Part shown: positions 41,095 through 54,200 of the stretch, in pieces
How the letters are laid out: the number at the start of each line of letters is the position of its first letter
Position numbering within the stretch: position 1 is the first letter of the stretch
Assembly: GCA_028554755.1 (NCBI GenBank)
Contig: JAPTOF010000010.1
Coordinates: 13,898,501-13,962,500 of the forward strand
Length of the DNA: 64,000 nt
Source of the DNA: Cordia subcordata
Lineage: Eukaryota > Streptophyta > Magnoliopsida > Boraginales > Cordiaceae
Direction: 5' to 3'
Translations under genes and position numbers: made by a program
The notes under the pieces: model-generated
What the model was told of the DNA's origin: nothing
The model's input: only the letters and a program-made list of their open reading frames with translations
Databases searched by the model: none

Positions 41095-42361
41095 ACGAAT
41101 GGAGGCAGTATAAGTTTCTCGCCACTTATGAGGAGTCCATCTTGCAAGTCTTATCACTGGAAGACTTGCTTCTAAGGATTGTGACAAGCTGATCCAGAAT
41201 ATCACTTGCAAAATTGAGAGCTGGTCTTCTAAATGGTTGTCATTTGTTGGACGTGCACAGTTAATCAACTCAGTCTTGACTAATATTCATTCTTATTGGG
41301 CCAGGATGTTTGTTCTTCCTAAAGGTGTTATTAAAAACATTGAAAAAAGAATGACTAGATTTCTTTGGTCTGGTGGCTTGACTTATTTTCGAAAAGCCAA
41401 AATCTCTTGGAAAGAAATTTGTAAGACCAGAGACGAGGGTGGGCTTGGGATTCGCCGCCTCTGGGACTGTAATGTTGCTGCCACTTTTGGTTATCTTTGG
41501 AAGCTCATCAGCAATCATCAATCCGTCTGGACTAGATGGGTGAAGGCTTACCATCTAAAGAATAAAGAGCTTTGGGAACTTGATCAACCTACAAACGGGG
41601 CTTGGTATTGGAGGAATATGCTGAAGCACCGTGTGGCTTTTTTTGATTTGGTCCTCATTAACGATGCTTCCATTATTTGGCTTGGCAATCCAAGTGGTAA
41701 TTTCTCCTTCGACTCAGCATGGAGATCAGTGCGTTTGACTTATGAAAAAGTTGGATGGGCTGAAACTATTTAGTTCAAAAATCACATCCCAAAACATGCT
41801 TTTCACACTTGGATTTTTTGTCTTAACCGAGCTCATACCAAGACTCGCCTGCTTTCTTGGGGAATTACAATTGACCCTCTCTGTGAATTCTGTAGAATGG
41901 GGTTTGAGGATAGAGATCACTTATTTTTTTAGTGTAGTTTCACCAAGAGAATTTGGAAGAATATTATGAGAAAAGCTCGTGGACCTCATTGGCGTGAGAA
42001 GTGGGATGCAATCATTACTTTGCTCGCAGTGAATTGCAACCAATACCATCTCAAATCATTGCTTATTAAACTTGCGTTTGAAGCAACCATCTATCACCTG
42101 TGGATGGAAAGGAATGGAAGAATCCACAATCGTGATTACAAGACTGAAAACCATTTAGTCAACAATATTATTTTTGATGTGCAGTGTATAGCGTCTAGGA
42201 ATCAGAGGTACAGAAACAATTCTGTCAATAAGGACCTTCGTAGAACTTGGAACCTTGACATCATTCTCTGATGATGGGTTCTTTTGAGATTGGGTCCTGT
42301 CTCATTTTGTAAAATTTTTCTTTTTAATAATAGTTCTTACTTACCTAGCAAAAACAAAAAA
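41095..42361 (+). mobile_element. 5'-truncated LINE (non-LTR retrotransposon)
   Basis: C-terminal end of a plant L1-type ORF2, plus strand. The palm/thumb end (LASLITGRLASKDC, WSSKWLSFVGRAQLINSVL) starts near 41130, then FLWSGG, KISWKEICKTRDEGGLGIR, and the zinc-knuckle-like zf-RVT region (PLCEFC, then DRDHLFF, about 41876-41935). The terminal part ends at a stop, 42269-42271. A 3' UTR and an A-rich tail (42350-42361) follow. TAG stops at 41771 and 41930 and a frameshift break it. The catalytic RT core is missing, as usual for 5' truncation. No convincing target duplication found. Confidence 0.85.
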
Positions 42362-42363
42362 CT

Positions 42364-45300
42364 TTGCATATAAACAATCAATTTACTCCCATCTTTTATC
42401 AATGCACTCCAATTGCATTTAGACCAATTAATTCTGGGTATTTTTTTCAAAAAAGTCCTCATGTTGTTGCAAGTGAAAAGAGACTTGCGAGGTCTTTAAA
42501 GAAAGAATCGTTGCAATCGAAACGTTCAAAAGGTTTATCTAATTTATACAATATTAATTGAAATTAATTTTTTCAGAAATTATTTACTCCAATTTTTAAA
42601 GTATGGTTGTATTTTTTTTTAACTTAATTGCAGAAAAAAAAAAAAGTAGATGGATCTATTGGTTCAACTATTAATGGGCAAACATAAAAAAATTATAGTC
42701 CACTGTTAAATAATTTGAAGATGAATCTGTCTGATGTATACATTAATTGTAATAATAGTAATTCAAATCCTATTAGTTGTTTGTCCAATGCTCTTAGTGT
42801 TTTAAACAAAGAGAGTATTGGAAAATGCCAAGCAAGCTCAAGTGAAACAAGAAAGACTAGTTCGAAGAGACAAAAGAGTTTCAGTAGAGAACATCTTCAA
42901 AATATATCCAATTTTGCTTTCAATCTTGATGATAATAGTAGTAATGCAAATCCTTCTATGTGTTTGTCCAAGTCTCAAAGTATCTTGAATAAGAATAACT
43001 TTGGAAATTTCCAAGCAAGTACCAGTGGGTTGGGGAAAAACCAAAAAAGAGTTTTAAGAGGCAGTCTCTTCAAAATATATCCAATAGTGTTTCCAATATT
43101 GATGGCTTGTTTAATAGTTGTTCCAACAATGGCATTCCACCGTTGAGAAAATCAAAAGATGAAAGGCTAAAGTCTGTTTCAGATTGTGAAAATGTTAATA
43201 ATCAACCATTGTTTAATTCAAATTTGAATAATGGTAAGTTTTTGTTTTATTGATTTGTCCACCAATGTAAAACATTAATACTATGTATTATATCAAATCA
43301 TGTTAATATAACGAAACAATAAAATATGTGCATAAAAATTTTTGGATATTATATTTGGTCTATTATATAATTTTAGTATTTTAATAACATCAAAATTTGA
43401 GAAATTAACATTTCATTTATAGGAACTATTGAATAGTCGAATGCAAAAATCCAAAATGAAGATGATGGTGTTAATGTCCATGAGAATGAAATTAATATTG
43501 AAGGTATGTTCTACAAATTCATATTGCATATTTATTCTAATGAAATTTTTTATATATTATATTAATATTTAATTTAATTATTTTATCTAATCTTATATTT
43601 GAAATTAATACATTGGATTTATTTTATGAATTACGAATTATAAAACTATAATAAAAAGTAATAACTATATGAAATTAATTACTAATTTGATATTACAATA
43701 TACAGATGTTGATATGAATGTTCAACGCCAATCACAATATGATACCACTATTATTCAAGGTATATACTATTTTTGTATTTTGTTAACATTATTCTAAAAA
43801 TTTAAGCATGTGTTCTATAATGGTCAATTTATTTTTTATATAAATTTTTTTTGTATTATTATTTTAACATATTATGCTGATATTGGTTTAATGTGGTTTG
43901 ATGAGCAAGTTAGAAAGGAAAGAAAGTCTAAAATTCCAAATTTCTCATTATGTTGTATGCATGGAAAAACACAATTGCCTTTAATAAGAGATCCTCCAGA
44001 GTATTAAAAAACTTTTATCGGATAATGATCTTTAAAGTAAACATTTTCCAGATAACATACGAACATATTATATGATATTTTCATTTACTTCATTGGGAGG
44101 CATTATTGATAACACAGTAAACGATGGACAAGGGTCATATGTTTTCAAATTGCATGGACAAATTTATCACTATATTGGCAGTTTGCTCCCTGTTGAAGGA
44201 TCAAATCCCACGTTTGCCCAATTGTACATTTATGATATTGCGAATGAGGTTTCGAATAGGTTGAGTGCCTTCAGATAATATTATTATTATTATTGCTTTT
44301 ATATATATTGTTGTTAAAAAATTAAATAATTCTATAATAATATATAAAATTGAAAGATTTATTTAATATACTTCATATTTATTTTTATAATAGAAATCGA
44401 GATGCTGAAAAGTATGAAGAAATAATTGCGCAGAATTTGAAGAAAATGTTTGATGAACATAATCTAATAGCAAAAAGTTTTCATATGGCTCGGGATAGAT
44501 TTCATGAAGACCCAAATGCATTTGTAAAGCTAAAGTTGGTTGGCAAAAGGAATAAGGATGGAAGAATATACAATTTGTCCATAGCTTCTGGAGTTGCAAC
44601 TCTTCTTGTTGGTGATATTTGTGACTTGGAGGATAAAAGAGATATCATTGTAGAAACAAGATATAGGCATTTCAAGTGTGTCAATGAGTTGCACCCTTTA
44701 TACCTGCCTATGTAATACTCAATATTATTTCCATACGGGGAAGATGGTGACAGACCTAATGTGTTATATAGGGATGGCGACGAAGGAACAAGTAAAAGGA
44801 ATAGATTGAGTATGCGAGAATTTTTTTCTTTCAGAATTCAAATGCGAAATAATGAAGCAATGACAATACTGATATCAAGAAGGTTGCTCCAATAGTCTAT
44901 TGTTGATGCCTACACAATGATTGAAAGTGAGAGGTTGTTATATATTCATCTTAATCAAAAGGATATTAGGGTAGAGATGTTACAAGGTGTTATGGATGCA
45001 TTCCTCAGAGGAGAAACAAATCCAAAATCTATTGGAAAACGTATTGTTTTGCCTTCATATTTACTGGTAGAGTGAGATATATGGCACAAAATTAGTAAGA
45101 TGCAATGGCAATATGCAAGTGGGCTGAATATCCTGACTTCTTCATTACCTTCACTTGTAACCCTAAATGGCCAGAAATCTAAAGAATTGTTACGTGACTT
45201 CGATTGCAACTAGTTGATAGGCATGGCATTGTTATAAAGATGTTCAAAATAAAGTTAAATTAATTACTAAAAAATATATTTGGAAAAAAGCGAGCAGGTT

Positions 45301-48300
45301 AGTCAATTTTTGAATTATTTGTTACTTTGTATACTTATTAGTCTCTTCAAGTTACATTTTAATATGTATTGTATAATTATAATATACATTTAATCCATTT
45401 TCTAAATGACATATATATATATATATTTTCACTTCTAAATATATTTATGATTTGTTATGTTACTAGTTGTGTATACTATTGAATTCCAAAAGAGGGGCTT
45501 ACCGCATGCACACATACTGCTTTTCTTGGATCCGAAGTTTAGGTGTCAGTCAGCTAAAAGTATTGATAGATACATATCTATAGAAATACTAGACAAAGAG
45601 AATAACCCAGCATTGTATGAAGCAGTGAAAAATTTCATAATCCATGGCCCATGTGGACATTATAATAAAGGTGCCCTATGCATAGTTGACAATAAATGCT
45701 CAAATCATTATCCAAGAAGGTTTGTTGAACAAACAACCATGGATGATGACAATTATCCTATTTACGTGAAAAGAAGCAACGGCAAAACCATTCAAAAGGG
45801 TGATATTGTTTTTAACAATTGCTATGTTGTTCCATATAATCTAAAGCTGTTGTTAAAGTACCAAGCTCACATCAATGTTGAATGGTGCAACAAATCTAGA
45901 TCAATTAAATATTTGCTCAAATACATTAACAAGGGGCATGATCAAATAACTGTTACTTTGTTTCAAAAGTCAATAGATGGTAATGATGTGGAAGTTGATG
46001 AAATTAAACAATACTATGACTGCCGATACATCTCTCCCTGTGAAGTTGTTTGGAGAATTTTTAAATTTGAAATTCATAAAAGAAATCCAGCGATTGAAAG
46101 GTTGCCAATACTTCTAGAAAATGAACAGAATGTATATTTTGAAAACAATCAACCAATTGATGATGTTGTAAATAATGAATTGAATAAAAAAAAATTATAG
46201 AATGGATGAAATACAATGAAAGGTTGAAGAAGCAAGATCATTGAGTTATGTTGAATTCCCGACAATGTTTATGTGGGACACTGATAAATATGTTTGGAAG
46301 CCAAGGCCAAAAAAGAAGATGATCAGACGAATGATTTATATTCATCTGAGCAAAGAAGAATTGTACAGTATAAGGATGTTGTTGAATAAAGTTACATGGT
46401 GCACGAGTTATAAGGATATTCGGACAATTAATGGTATGTTGTATCCAACCTTTAAAGATGCATGTTATGCACTTGGTTTGTTAGATAATGATAAGGAATA
46501 TATGGAAACTTTTGTCGAAGCATCTTTGTGGGTATAAGAAATGTTTTACGACATTTGTTTTCCTGATTATTGATTTCCAATTCTTTGTTCAAGCCAACAC
46601 ATGTTTGGGAGAAGACATGAAAAATACTTGGTAATGACTTATTATACATGCAACAATTAATTCTGAGTCATTCTGGTAAGTATTAAAATGTAATTATATC
46701 TTTATCATAATACCCTAAATGGTATATAATATTTTATTTGTTTTCCATTCAATGAATTTTCATTAAGATTCTTGTTGGTCCTATATTGTAATAATATACA
46801 ATTTTAATTTTTTCCAGAATTGCAACTTGATGATGATGAGTTGAAAAATCTTACACTCTGTGAAATTGAGAAACTATTGAGGAGCAACGGCCAGAGCTTA
46901 AACGACTTCCCACCACTTGCTGTGCTGGATAATTTTGAAAGTATGGATTTTCAAAATAAGTTGATTTGGGATGAGCTAAATTACAATAAAACAAGTCTTG
47001 CAATTGAACATTCCAAATTACTTCACAGTTTGAATGTTGATCAAAAGGCCATGTATAAGACATTGATGGACGCAATAAATTCATATATGGGTGGTATACT
47101 TTTTGTTTATGGGCATGATAGCACAAGGAAAACACATCTTTGAAAAAACTCTATGTGCAGGTTTAAGGTCTCAAGGGAATATTGTTCTCGCTGTTGCTTC
47201 AAGTGAAATAACATTGTTATTAACACCTGGAGGCAGGATTGCGCATTCACGTTTTGCTATTCCATTAGACATAAATGAAGACTTCACGTGCAACATCAAA
47301 CAGGGAAGCCAATTAGCCGAATTGCTAAAAAAGAAGAAGCTTATTATATGGGATGAGGCCCCTATGATAAATTGATATTGTTTTGAAGCATTGGATAGAA
47401 TACTCAAAGATAGCCTCCATTCTTCAAGTTCAAATGGTTCTGATATTCCATTTGGTGGAAAAGTAGTGTTTGGAGGAGATTTTAGACAAATTCTTCCAGT
47501 GATTCTGTAAAGGTGTAGGGCAGATATTGTAAATGCATCATTGAATTTATCATATTTGTGGCAACATTATCGGGTGTTAAAACTGACAAATAACATGAGG
47601 TTGATGTCATGTGCAACTAATGAAGATGCATCAGAATTGAAAGAATTTTCAGGCTAGATATTAAGCATTGGAGATGGATCATCCAACACTTTTAAAGATG
47701 CTAAATCAATGATTGAAATTCTAGATGAGTTCTTACTTAAAAAGATTTTTCTAATCCTCTATCAGCAATTGTTGAAAGCACATATCCAGACTTGAAGGAC
47801 AACTTCATGGACTACAAATATCTGAAAGAGAGAGCAATACTAGCACCTACCCTTGAAGTTGTTGAGAGAATAAATGACTTTGTTCTTTCTTTGATACCTA
47901 GAGAAGAAAAGATGTATTTAAGCTTAGACAGTGTATGCAAAGTTGATTTATCTGCTAATAGTATGGATGACACCTTTACACCAAAATTTCTAAAAAGTAT
48001 TAAGTGTTCTTGATTGTCAAATCATGTCCTTAAGCTTAAAGTTGGGGTGCATGTCATGTTGATGAGAAACATTGATCAAAATGAAGCATTGTGCAATGAG
48101 ACGAGATTGCAAGTGATTCAATTAGGCAAGCATGTTATTTCTAGCATCTTAGATGAGGCAAGATATGGTGAAAAGGTTTTGATTCCGAGAATGGCGCTTA
48201 CGCCATCAGATTTAAAATTGCCTTTTAGATTACAGAGGCAATAGTTCTCGTTGATCGTTTCTTATAATATGACAATTAACAAAAGTCAGGAACAATCATT

Positions 48301-48490
48301 GTCAACTGTAGAGATATATTTGTCACCTCCAGTATTCACACGTGAACAATTATATGTTACTGTTTCAAGAGACACAAATAAGAAAGGACTCAAAATTTTC
48401 ATTCATAATGAGAAGAGTGTCCCTTCCAATGAAATTGTAAATATAGTTTACAAAGAAGTATTCCAAAATCTAAAAGAAAATATTATTTAA
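42364..48490 (+). pseudogene. Helitron RepHel gene: HUH replication initiator plus PIF1-like helicase, degraded
   Basis: N-terminal exons, Ser/Asn-rich, at 42364-43146, then a short exon with MWFDEQV (about 43890). The Helitron N-domain follows at 44072-45230 (FTSLGGIIDN, YHYIGSLLP, then GKRIVLP). The Rep core is at 45457-46200: the HUH motif GLPHAHI (His-Ala-His at 45505-45513) and the tyrosine motif QYYDCRYIS (about 46008-46034). The helicase domain is at 46820-48490: Walker A is damaged (GHDSTRKT for the usual GGTGKT form), Walker B LIIWDEAPM is intact (47340-47366), then [19 protein letters not shown] and EQLYVTVSRDT. In-frame stops (44713, 44893, 45074, 48011, 48242) and frameshifts (about 45100-45200, 47141) break it. 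The HUH pair survives, but the ATP-binding loop does not. Confidence 0.87.
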
Positions 48491-48606
48491 TATTTCAATT
48501 TCATTACATTTACTTTGTTTACTTGCTTTATCTGTACTTTTAATTTTTAATTATTATTTAAAAGTTTGTTTTGTAATGTAAACTAATTAAGTTAATTTAT
48601 TTGACT

Positions 48607-48636
48607 CCCTGTGTGACGCACGGGTGATTACACTTG
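48607..48636 (+). other. Helitron 3' hairpin and terminus
   Basis: The stem CCC-GTG pairs with CAC-GGG (one bulged T, loop TGACG) in 48607-48624, then TGATTACA and CTTG, with T after. Plant Helitrons normally end CTRR about 10-12 bp after such a hairpin; here the third base is T instead of a purine. Confidence 0.8.
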
Positions 48637-48639
48637 TTC

Positions 48640-49507
48640 TTTTTCATTTTCCTGCTAGTCACACCTTTTGTTTTTCGATTTTTAAGTTTTTTTCCATTTC
48701 AAGTCAAAAAACTATTTGATCAGGGTAAGAGATGGGAATTTGGTTGAATTTTTAAGTTCAAATATTTAAATTTTTAGAGCTAAAAAATGATTTATCTAAG
48801 TTTAAATCATTGCAAAATTATCTCAAATTATATTAAAGTAGTATAAGAATAAATAAAAAATAAAAAATCACCTCTTCAATCTAATTCCTATATAAATTTT
48901 ACATATGAAACTCAACTCACTTAGATCAAGTAAAATTCAAAAAAAATATATATATATAGAGATTACTACTTTCATATTTACCCAACTCCCCTCTAATTTT
49001 ACAAATTCTTTTACACTTTATAATCAATATTATCTCAAATTTGTAAAAATAACAAAAATACAAAATTAACACTTTTTTTATTTTAATTTTTATAAAGAGA
49101 CATGTAACATAAGTACAATTTATTTAACTCTTTAAAAGATTATTGAGTTTTTAATAATCTTCTATTATATAATTTGAATTTTGTATAATGACATATTGCA
49201 CGCCATGTGTATTTGTAATAAGTCAAAAAGAATCTTAAAACATTTCTCCCTCCTCAGGAGTCTCGAACTTTTTTTTTTTGGGGTCAGGGAGGAGTCTCGA
49301 ACTTAGAAGAAGCGCCTTGTGCTACGTCAACTCTAAACCCACATCACGCTTTTTCGTCGCATCACAATCTCTAAATCTATTTTCGAACTTCAGGTACATT
49401 TAAACTTTTCAATATATATATATTGAATGTGAGTAGCGTTGCTGTACTGTTGATTCGAATTTTACTCTTTTGGATATTAGAAAATGTAGTCTAATAGATA
49501 TTCACTG
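48640..49507. other. AT-rich spacer upstream of the scramblase gene
   Basis: No gene seen in most of it. The segment near 49288-49392 is less AT-rich and ends TTCAG|GTACAT, a possible donor, so it could be a 5' untranslated exon of the downstream gene. Short (AT)n runs lie at 48949 and 49412. Confidence 0.4.
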
Positions 49508-49848
49508 ATTTTGTGTGTTGGAATAATCTAAAATATGATTGTTTTAGTTAGATTTAATAAATGATTTGTGCTAACTCTAATACTATGTTAATTTGTTGTG
49601 ATTGGTCAAGAAAAGAAAAAAATATTGATGGAGGAATTTTATTTATTTGTTTCATGTGATGAGGAGAATAAATTACAGCAACAATAAATTGTCTAATAGT
49701 TTCATTAGATGTATTTTCATGTGATCTTGAAATTTTTGTTTTTGTTTTTGTTTTTCTTTCTTCTTTTTTTTTTTTTTTTTTTTTTTGGGGAGGGGGGATG
49801 ATGTTCTTTGTGTGGCTGATCCCTTCTCCATTTTCTCAATCCTCTTTT
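49508..49848 (+). repeat. Direct duplication upstream of the scramblase gene, copy 1
   Basis: About 341 bp nearly identical to 50693-51022: same order of TTGGAATAATCTAAAATATG, GTGATTGGTCAAGAAAAG, ATGTGATGAG, a T-rich run, a G-rich run and GTGTGGCTGATCCC. The copies differ mainly in homopolymer length. Confidence 0.9.
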
Positions 49849-50692
49849 AGGCTGCGTTTAAATTGGCTTATTTTGAAAAAAAAAAAGCACTTTTTTTTGT
49901 AAGAAAAATACTTTTTATACTTTTGTAAGCGTTTGGATTAGCTTTTCAAACAAAAGTTGAAGCTACAAAAAAAGATCATTTGGAGCTTTTTATAGAAGCT
50001 AAAAATTGGAGCTTCTTAAATTAAGTTGTTGCGGTAGATGAGAGAGAATGTCTTTAAAAGTGCACAACAGCTACTTACTTTTTTACCCCAAACTAGTTGA
50101 AAAGGGCCGTGCAAGGCACAGCCATTGCCCAATAGCCATTGCTGTAAGTAGTCATAAAGCATCGAGGGGCATCCAAATTTGCAAAGTTGTATAAGAACCG
50201 AACAATTCCTTATCGAGGCACCATTTGAAACTGCTATAAGTCGATTTATTCAAGGTATGGATAACTATTAGCATTTTAGTAGCAAAGCACTATATCAGCA
50301 GATGTGATAGCCGTTACAGACACTTGGTGGCCTGATACGTGAAAGTGAGAAATTTCATACAAAAATGTCAGCATGATGTAGAAAAATTTATTTCCACCTG
50401 CTACTGAAAATACTATATACCTGCAATTGTTGTTGGTTTAACTACAAACAACTTGAGTTCTAACCCAATGTCACTTTAGCCTAAGAAGACAAAATATAAA
50501 GCATATATTACTCTCACTTTCTGAAAATATAAAGCTTAGGAAAGTTGTTTGTATGATCTGTGCTTAATGAAGATAGTTTTTGATAAAAAAATAGAAGCTT
50601 GCTAATGTTATTGATAATTTCTTCTTTATCTTTTGCTTCTTTTCTCTTTCTTCTTCTTCTCTTAAAATTAAAATAATCCAAAGATATTTTGT
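49849..50692. other. Spacer between the duplicated copies
   Basis: No gene. The first 200 bp (GCTGCGTTTAAATTGGC, then GCGTTTGGATTAGC and AAAAGCACTTTTTT) look like an hAT-type MITE remnant. The rest is unremarkable. Confidence 0.45.
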
Positions 50693-51022
50693 ATTTTGTG
50701 TGTTGGAATAATCTAAAATATGATTGTTTTAGTTAGATTTAATAAATGATTTGTGCTAACTCTAATACTGTGTTAATATGTTGTGATTGGTCAAGAAAAG
50801 AAAAAAATATTGATGGAGGAATCTTATTTATTTGTTTCATGTGATGAGGGGAATAAATTACAGCAACAATAAATTGTATCATAGTTTCATTAGATGTATT
50901 TTCAAGTGACCTTGAATTTTTTGTTTTTGTTTTTCTTTCTTCTTTTTTTTTGGGGGGGGGGGGGAGGGGGGATGATGTTCTTTGTGTGGCTGATCCCCTC
51001 TCCATTTTCTCAATCCTCTTTT
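50693..51022 (+). repeat. Direct duplication upstream of the scramblase gene, copy 2
   Basis: About 330 bp; counterpart of 49508-49848. It ends only about 240 bp before the first in-frame ATG of the scramblase gene, so it probably lies in the promoter, 5' UTR or first intron. Confidence 0.9.
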
Positions 51023-51264
51023 TAATTGCTTCCAACATTCGAATTCGAGCTTCAATAACTTCAAAAGTCTATTTTTGCAAGTGAGTTAATTTTGGAAGTA
51101 ATTAAAAAATTAGGGTTAAAAAAAAAATTCCGCGTGTATACTTGCTGAGCAATGTCATGTCTAAGGTAATATTTTCCCAAGCTCTAACACTGTTCATGTG
51201 TCTAGGTGTTTTCGCTGTTTGAATCTCGTTGTGGACAAGATTGATTATTAGATGTCTGGGATTA

Positions 51265-54200
51265 ATGCAGTTTGATCCAATGAGCTGGGGAAAGAGTTTC
51301 CGTTGTTTAAATGAGCATTGTAATTGTAACTCAGTTCTACGTTCTTGGTTGAGAAACAATGAGAATGGTGTTCTCATTATTGGGAAGAATCCTCCCCCCT
51401 TTTTCTGGTCAGAACGAGGTTTTGCATCTGCCACACCATATCATCAAGCTGCTTATGGCAGTAAACATTTTTTGGAAGCATTCTCAGCAAGAATCATGGC
51501 GCAGGGTGTTAAATTCCCTTCTTCTTCTTTGGTAGGACTCCTAGACCCAAAGCTATATGCAATGACTATACATCGTCGATATGGCCTCGGGGCACAATCT
51601 GATCCAGATCTGAACCGCGATTTCTTCGTGCGGCTGTGGGCTGCAAATAGAAAAAAGAAAAGGTCTAGAGGAAAAAGAAAGCACAAAGTTCCTGAATATG
51701 CAGAAAATGGTGAAACACCTTTTGGAGGGCAAGGGTCACATCAAATTCCATATGGAAGATGGTTTTCAGGCACATCTGTTACAGATGAAACGTCTTCCGA
51801 TGAGGTGAAGCCTGTTCTCAAGCAGCCCCCTACTAGCCAATCAGTCATAGGGCTTCTACAACCATCTTCTCCGGAGGAGGTGAAATTGAATCTTCTGTTT
51901 CTTTTAGTAGCTCTTAGATTATAATTAATGTGTATATATATGTTCCTTGACTTTAGAAGATGATGAACTTTTCATCTAAATCCTATCAGGCTAAGGTTGC
52001 ACCTCTTCTTGCAAGATCCAACTTGCTAATTACTAGGGATATAGAATGGGCCAACCTAGTCCTTGGTTTTGAGCAGGTAAGATTTACCTTTTGTATTACC
52101 CCGTTCAGTGGCTTGATTTTAATATTGATACTAAATATTTTTATTCAGCATAAACAGAAAAGGAAGAACTACCATTCTTAATGCAGTAAGACAAGAAAAT
52201 GGTCAGCCCAGAGGTGATGCCGTATATGCATTAATGGTTTTTTTCTTATAAATTGTGTTGCAGTGTTAGTAGAAAAGAGGTAGGAGAGGGATGATCAGCT
52301 TCCTACGCCACTTTGATGAAGTGTTCTTGTTACATAAAAATCTTTACTAATATTATTGAAGATCATAAGTAATTATAACAAACCCCAGAACGTAGATAAC
52401 AGAAGGTCCTAGGTCACCTCGACCTAATCTAAAGACATTAAAACACCACTTGTAAGGCTCAAAAACAAGACGAACCTACATGTGAGGTGGCATGTTAAGC
52501 TTAATAAATAAATATATTCAACCCCTCTCTTCAAGCACAAGCTTTTAGGTGAGTTGGTCACTTGACAAATATTTTAATTGAAAATGATGAGGCAATGCAT
52601 ATTTTGCTTCCGTTCTTTGTCATTCATTGATATTACCCCAGGTGTTACTGTAGTTCTTGCTTGTCATAAGATTTGTTGAAATGTTGAAACTTGTTTGTAT
52701 ATTTTTATAAAATAATTGTATAGGCATCAACAAATTGAAGACCGAACTATTTGATTACATTTTAGTTTATCCCTCTTTTCTTGTTTCACATTTCATAGGA
52801 GATATTAGAATTTTAAGTTAAAAGGTGAGTGCTTTTGAGGTTGAAGGAGGTAAGATTTGCTTCAAATATATAGTGTTTGGACATGGTCGGTCATAATCCA
52901 GTTGGAAGACGTTATATCTGCGTTATATTATCATTGTTCTCGCTCTCAAATAATGATTGGAGTTGTACTTGTTATTTTTTTTTCATGTGCATTTCCTCAC
53001 TCTAATGTTATTGCCAGGATTATCTTTGTGTTGTGATAGAGATATTTCTGTCTTTTTACTACTCTCGTAAGTGCACTGATAGCACGGTTTGAAATTGAAC
53101 TGCAGGAGAACCGATATGCTGTAATAGATGTCTGCTATCCGCAAACAGTATGTAGACTTGCATTCCTTTTTTTTTTTGTTTGATCTGTTTTATGCAGAAT
53201 TTCGTTTTACAAATTGGATAATTTAGACTGACTGGCAATATCTCTGATTAAAACCATCTTATTTAGCCTGTAGGTTTTATCCGCGAACAGAGTAATGTCA
53301 TTGCCAGACAGGTATGCTTCCTTTTTCCACTTTGCTTGTGGAACCAGTGCTGACTATAGCTCATCTATTTGTTTTGTGGTTTCAAAATTCTTCACTTATT
53401 GGAAACATGTATAGTCCCTAGGAAGAATCTTAGTGAGAGAAAATACATGTTGTCTTGTGCTTGGCAGATTCTAAGAATGTTAGTGAGAGGAAATATATGT
53501 TTCTCTACTGATGACCCTTTCTCCATAAGGCAGTCTTGTGCTTGGCAGATTTGCATGTAACAAATTCTTTGTAGATCATTTAATCACTTGAAGGACTTTA
53601 ATATTCTATTGTATAGGTAGCAGTTGACTGAGTGGTTTAGGCAGGACAAGAAGAATTCTAAAGTATTGGCTTTCAAATTTAGCGGTCTAGAGGTGAGTCA
53701 ATTGTTTCCTAAGGAGAGAACACTGTGGTGTCAAGTAAACATATATCATTGTCTCTTTATGGGTTGGACAGTTGAAATGGTGTGGTTGGTTATTGATGGA
53801 TGATACAGTTAGTGAACTTATACCACAGTAATACTACTTTTAGAACATCTGCATTGTGTAGAATTTATGTCTGGTAGGTATATTCTGAAGGTCAAGTATG
53901 TATGTGCATATTGTCAAAGTAAGCTATGGCTGCTTTCTGCAAATATATATGGTACTTAACGTTGCACGTTTAAGCAGAAAGAATGAAGATACAGAAAAAT
54001 AGAATTGGAACTAGGTATCCAGATTCCAGAGCCAGTTGCTCAAAAGGTTATGCTAAGCTAAGTGTGTGAAGATACTCTTTTCTAATTTCTGTCAAACGGT
54101 AGGGCATTGAAAGGCCTGATTAGTCACAGTACTGCAGGTGAAAGTACTTTCAGGAGTATTTGTTTTATGAAAGAAGTTCTAGCCTTTTTCATTTATAGAA

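Larger units (their letters stand above)
34682..48636 (+). mobile_element. Autonomous-type Helitron, about 14 kb, decayed and invaded
   Basis: The 5' end TCTCTACTAATATAAAATA at 34682 is the canonical plant Helitron start, preceded by A. The 3' end has a GC-rich hairpin (48607-48624) followed 8 bp later by CTTG|T, matching the usual hairpin plus CTRR placement with one changed base. Between them are an RPA-like OB-fold gene and a RepHel gene, both on the plus strand and both broken. A solo Sirevirus LTR (35666-36868) and a LINE fragment (about 41095-42361) were inserted later. Helitrons move by rolling-circle-like replication with the RepHel protein, insert between A and T and make no target duplication; the A/T flanks here fit. 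Confidence 0.85.

Noticed and set aside
49265..49305. Local repeat of GGAGTCTCGAACTT around a T run
   Set aside because: A very short duplication (14 bp) with no further structure; not worth a separate element call.
51453..51686. 77-codon minus-strand open frame
   Set aside because: Antisense to scramblase exon 1, which has clear family similarity on the plus strand.
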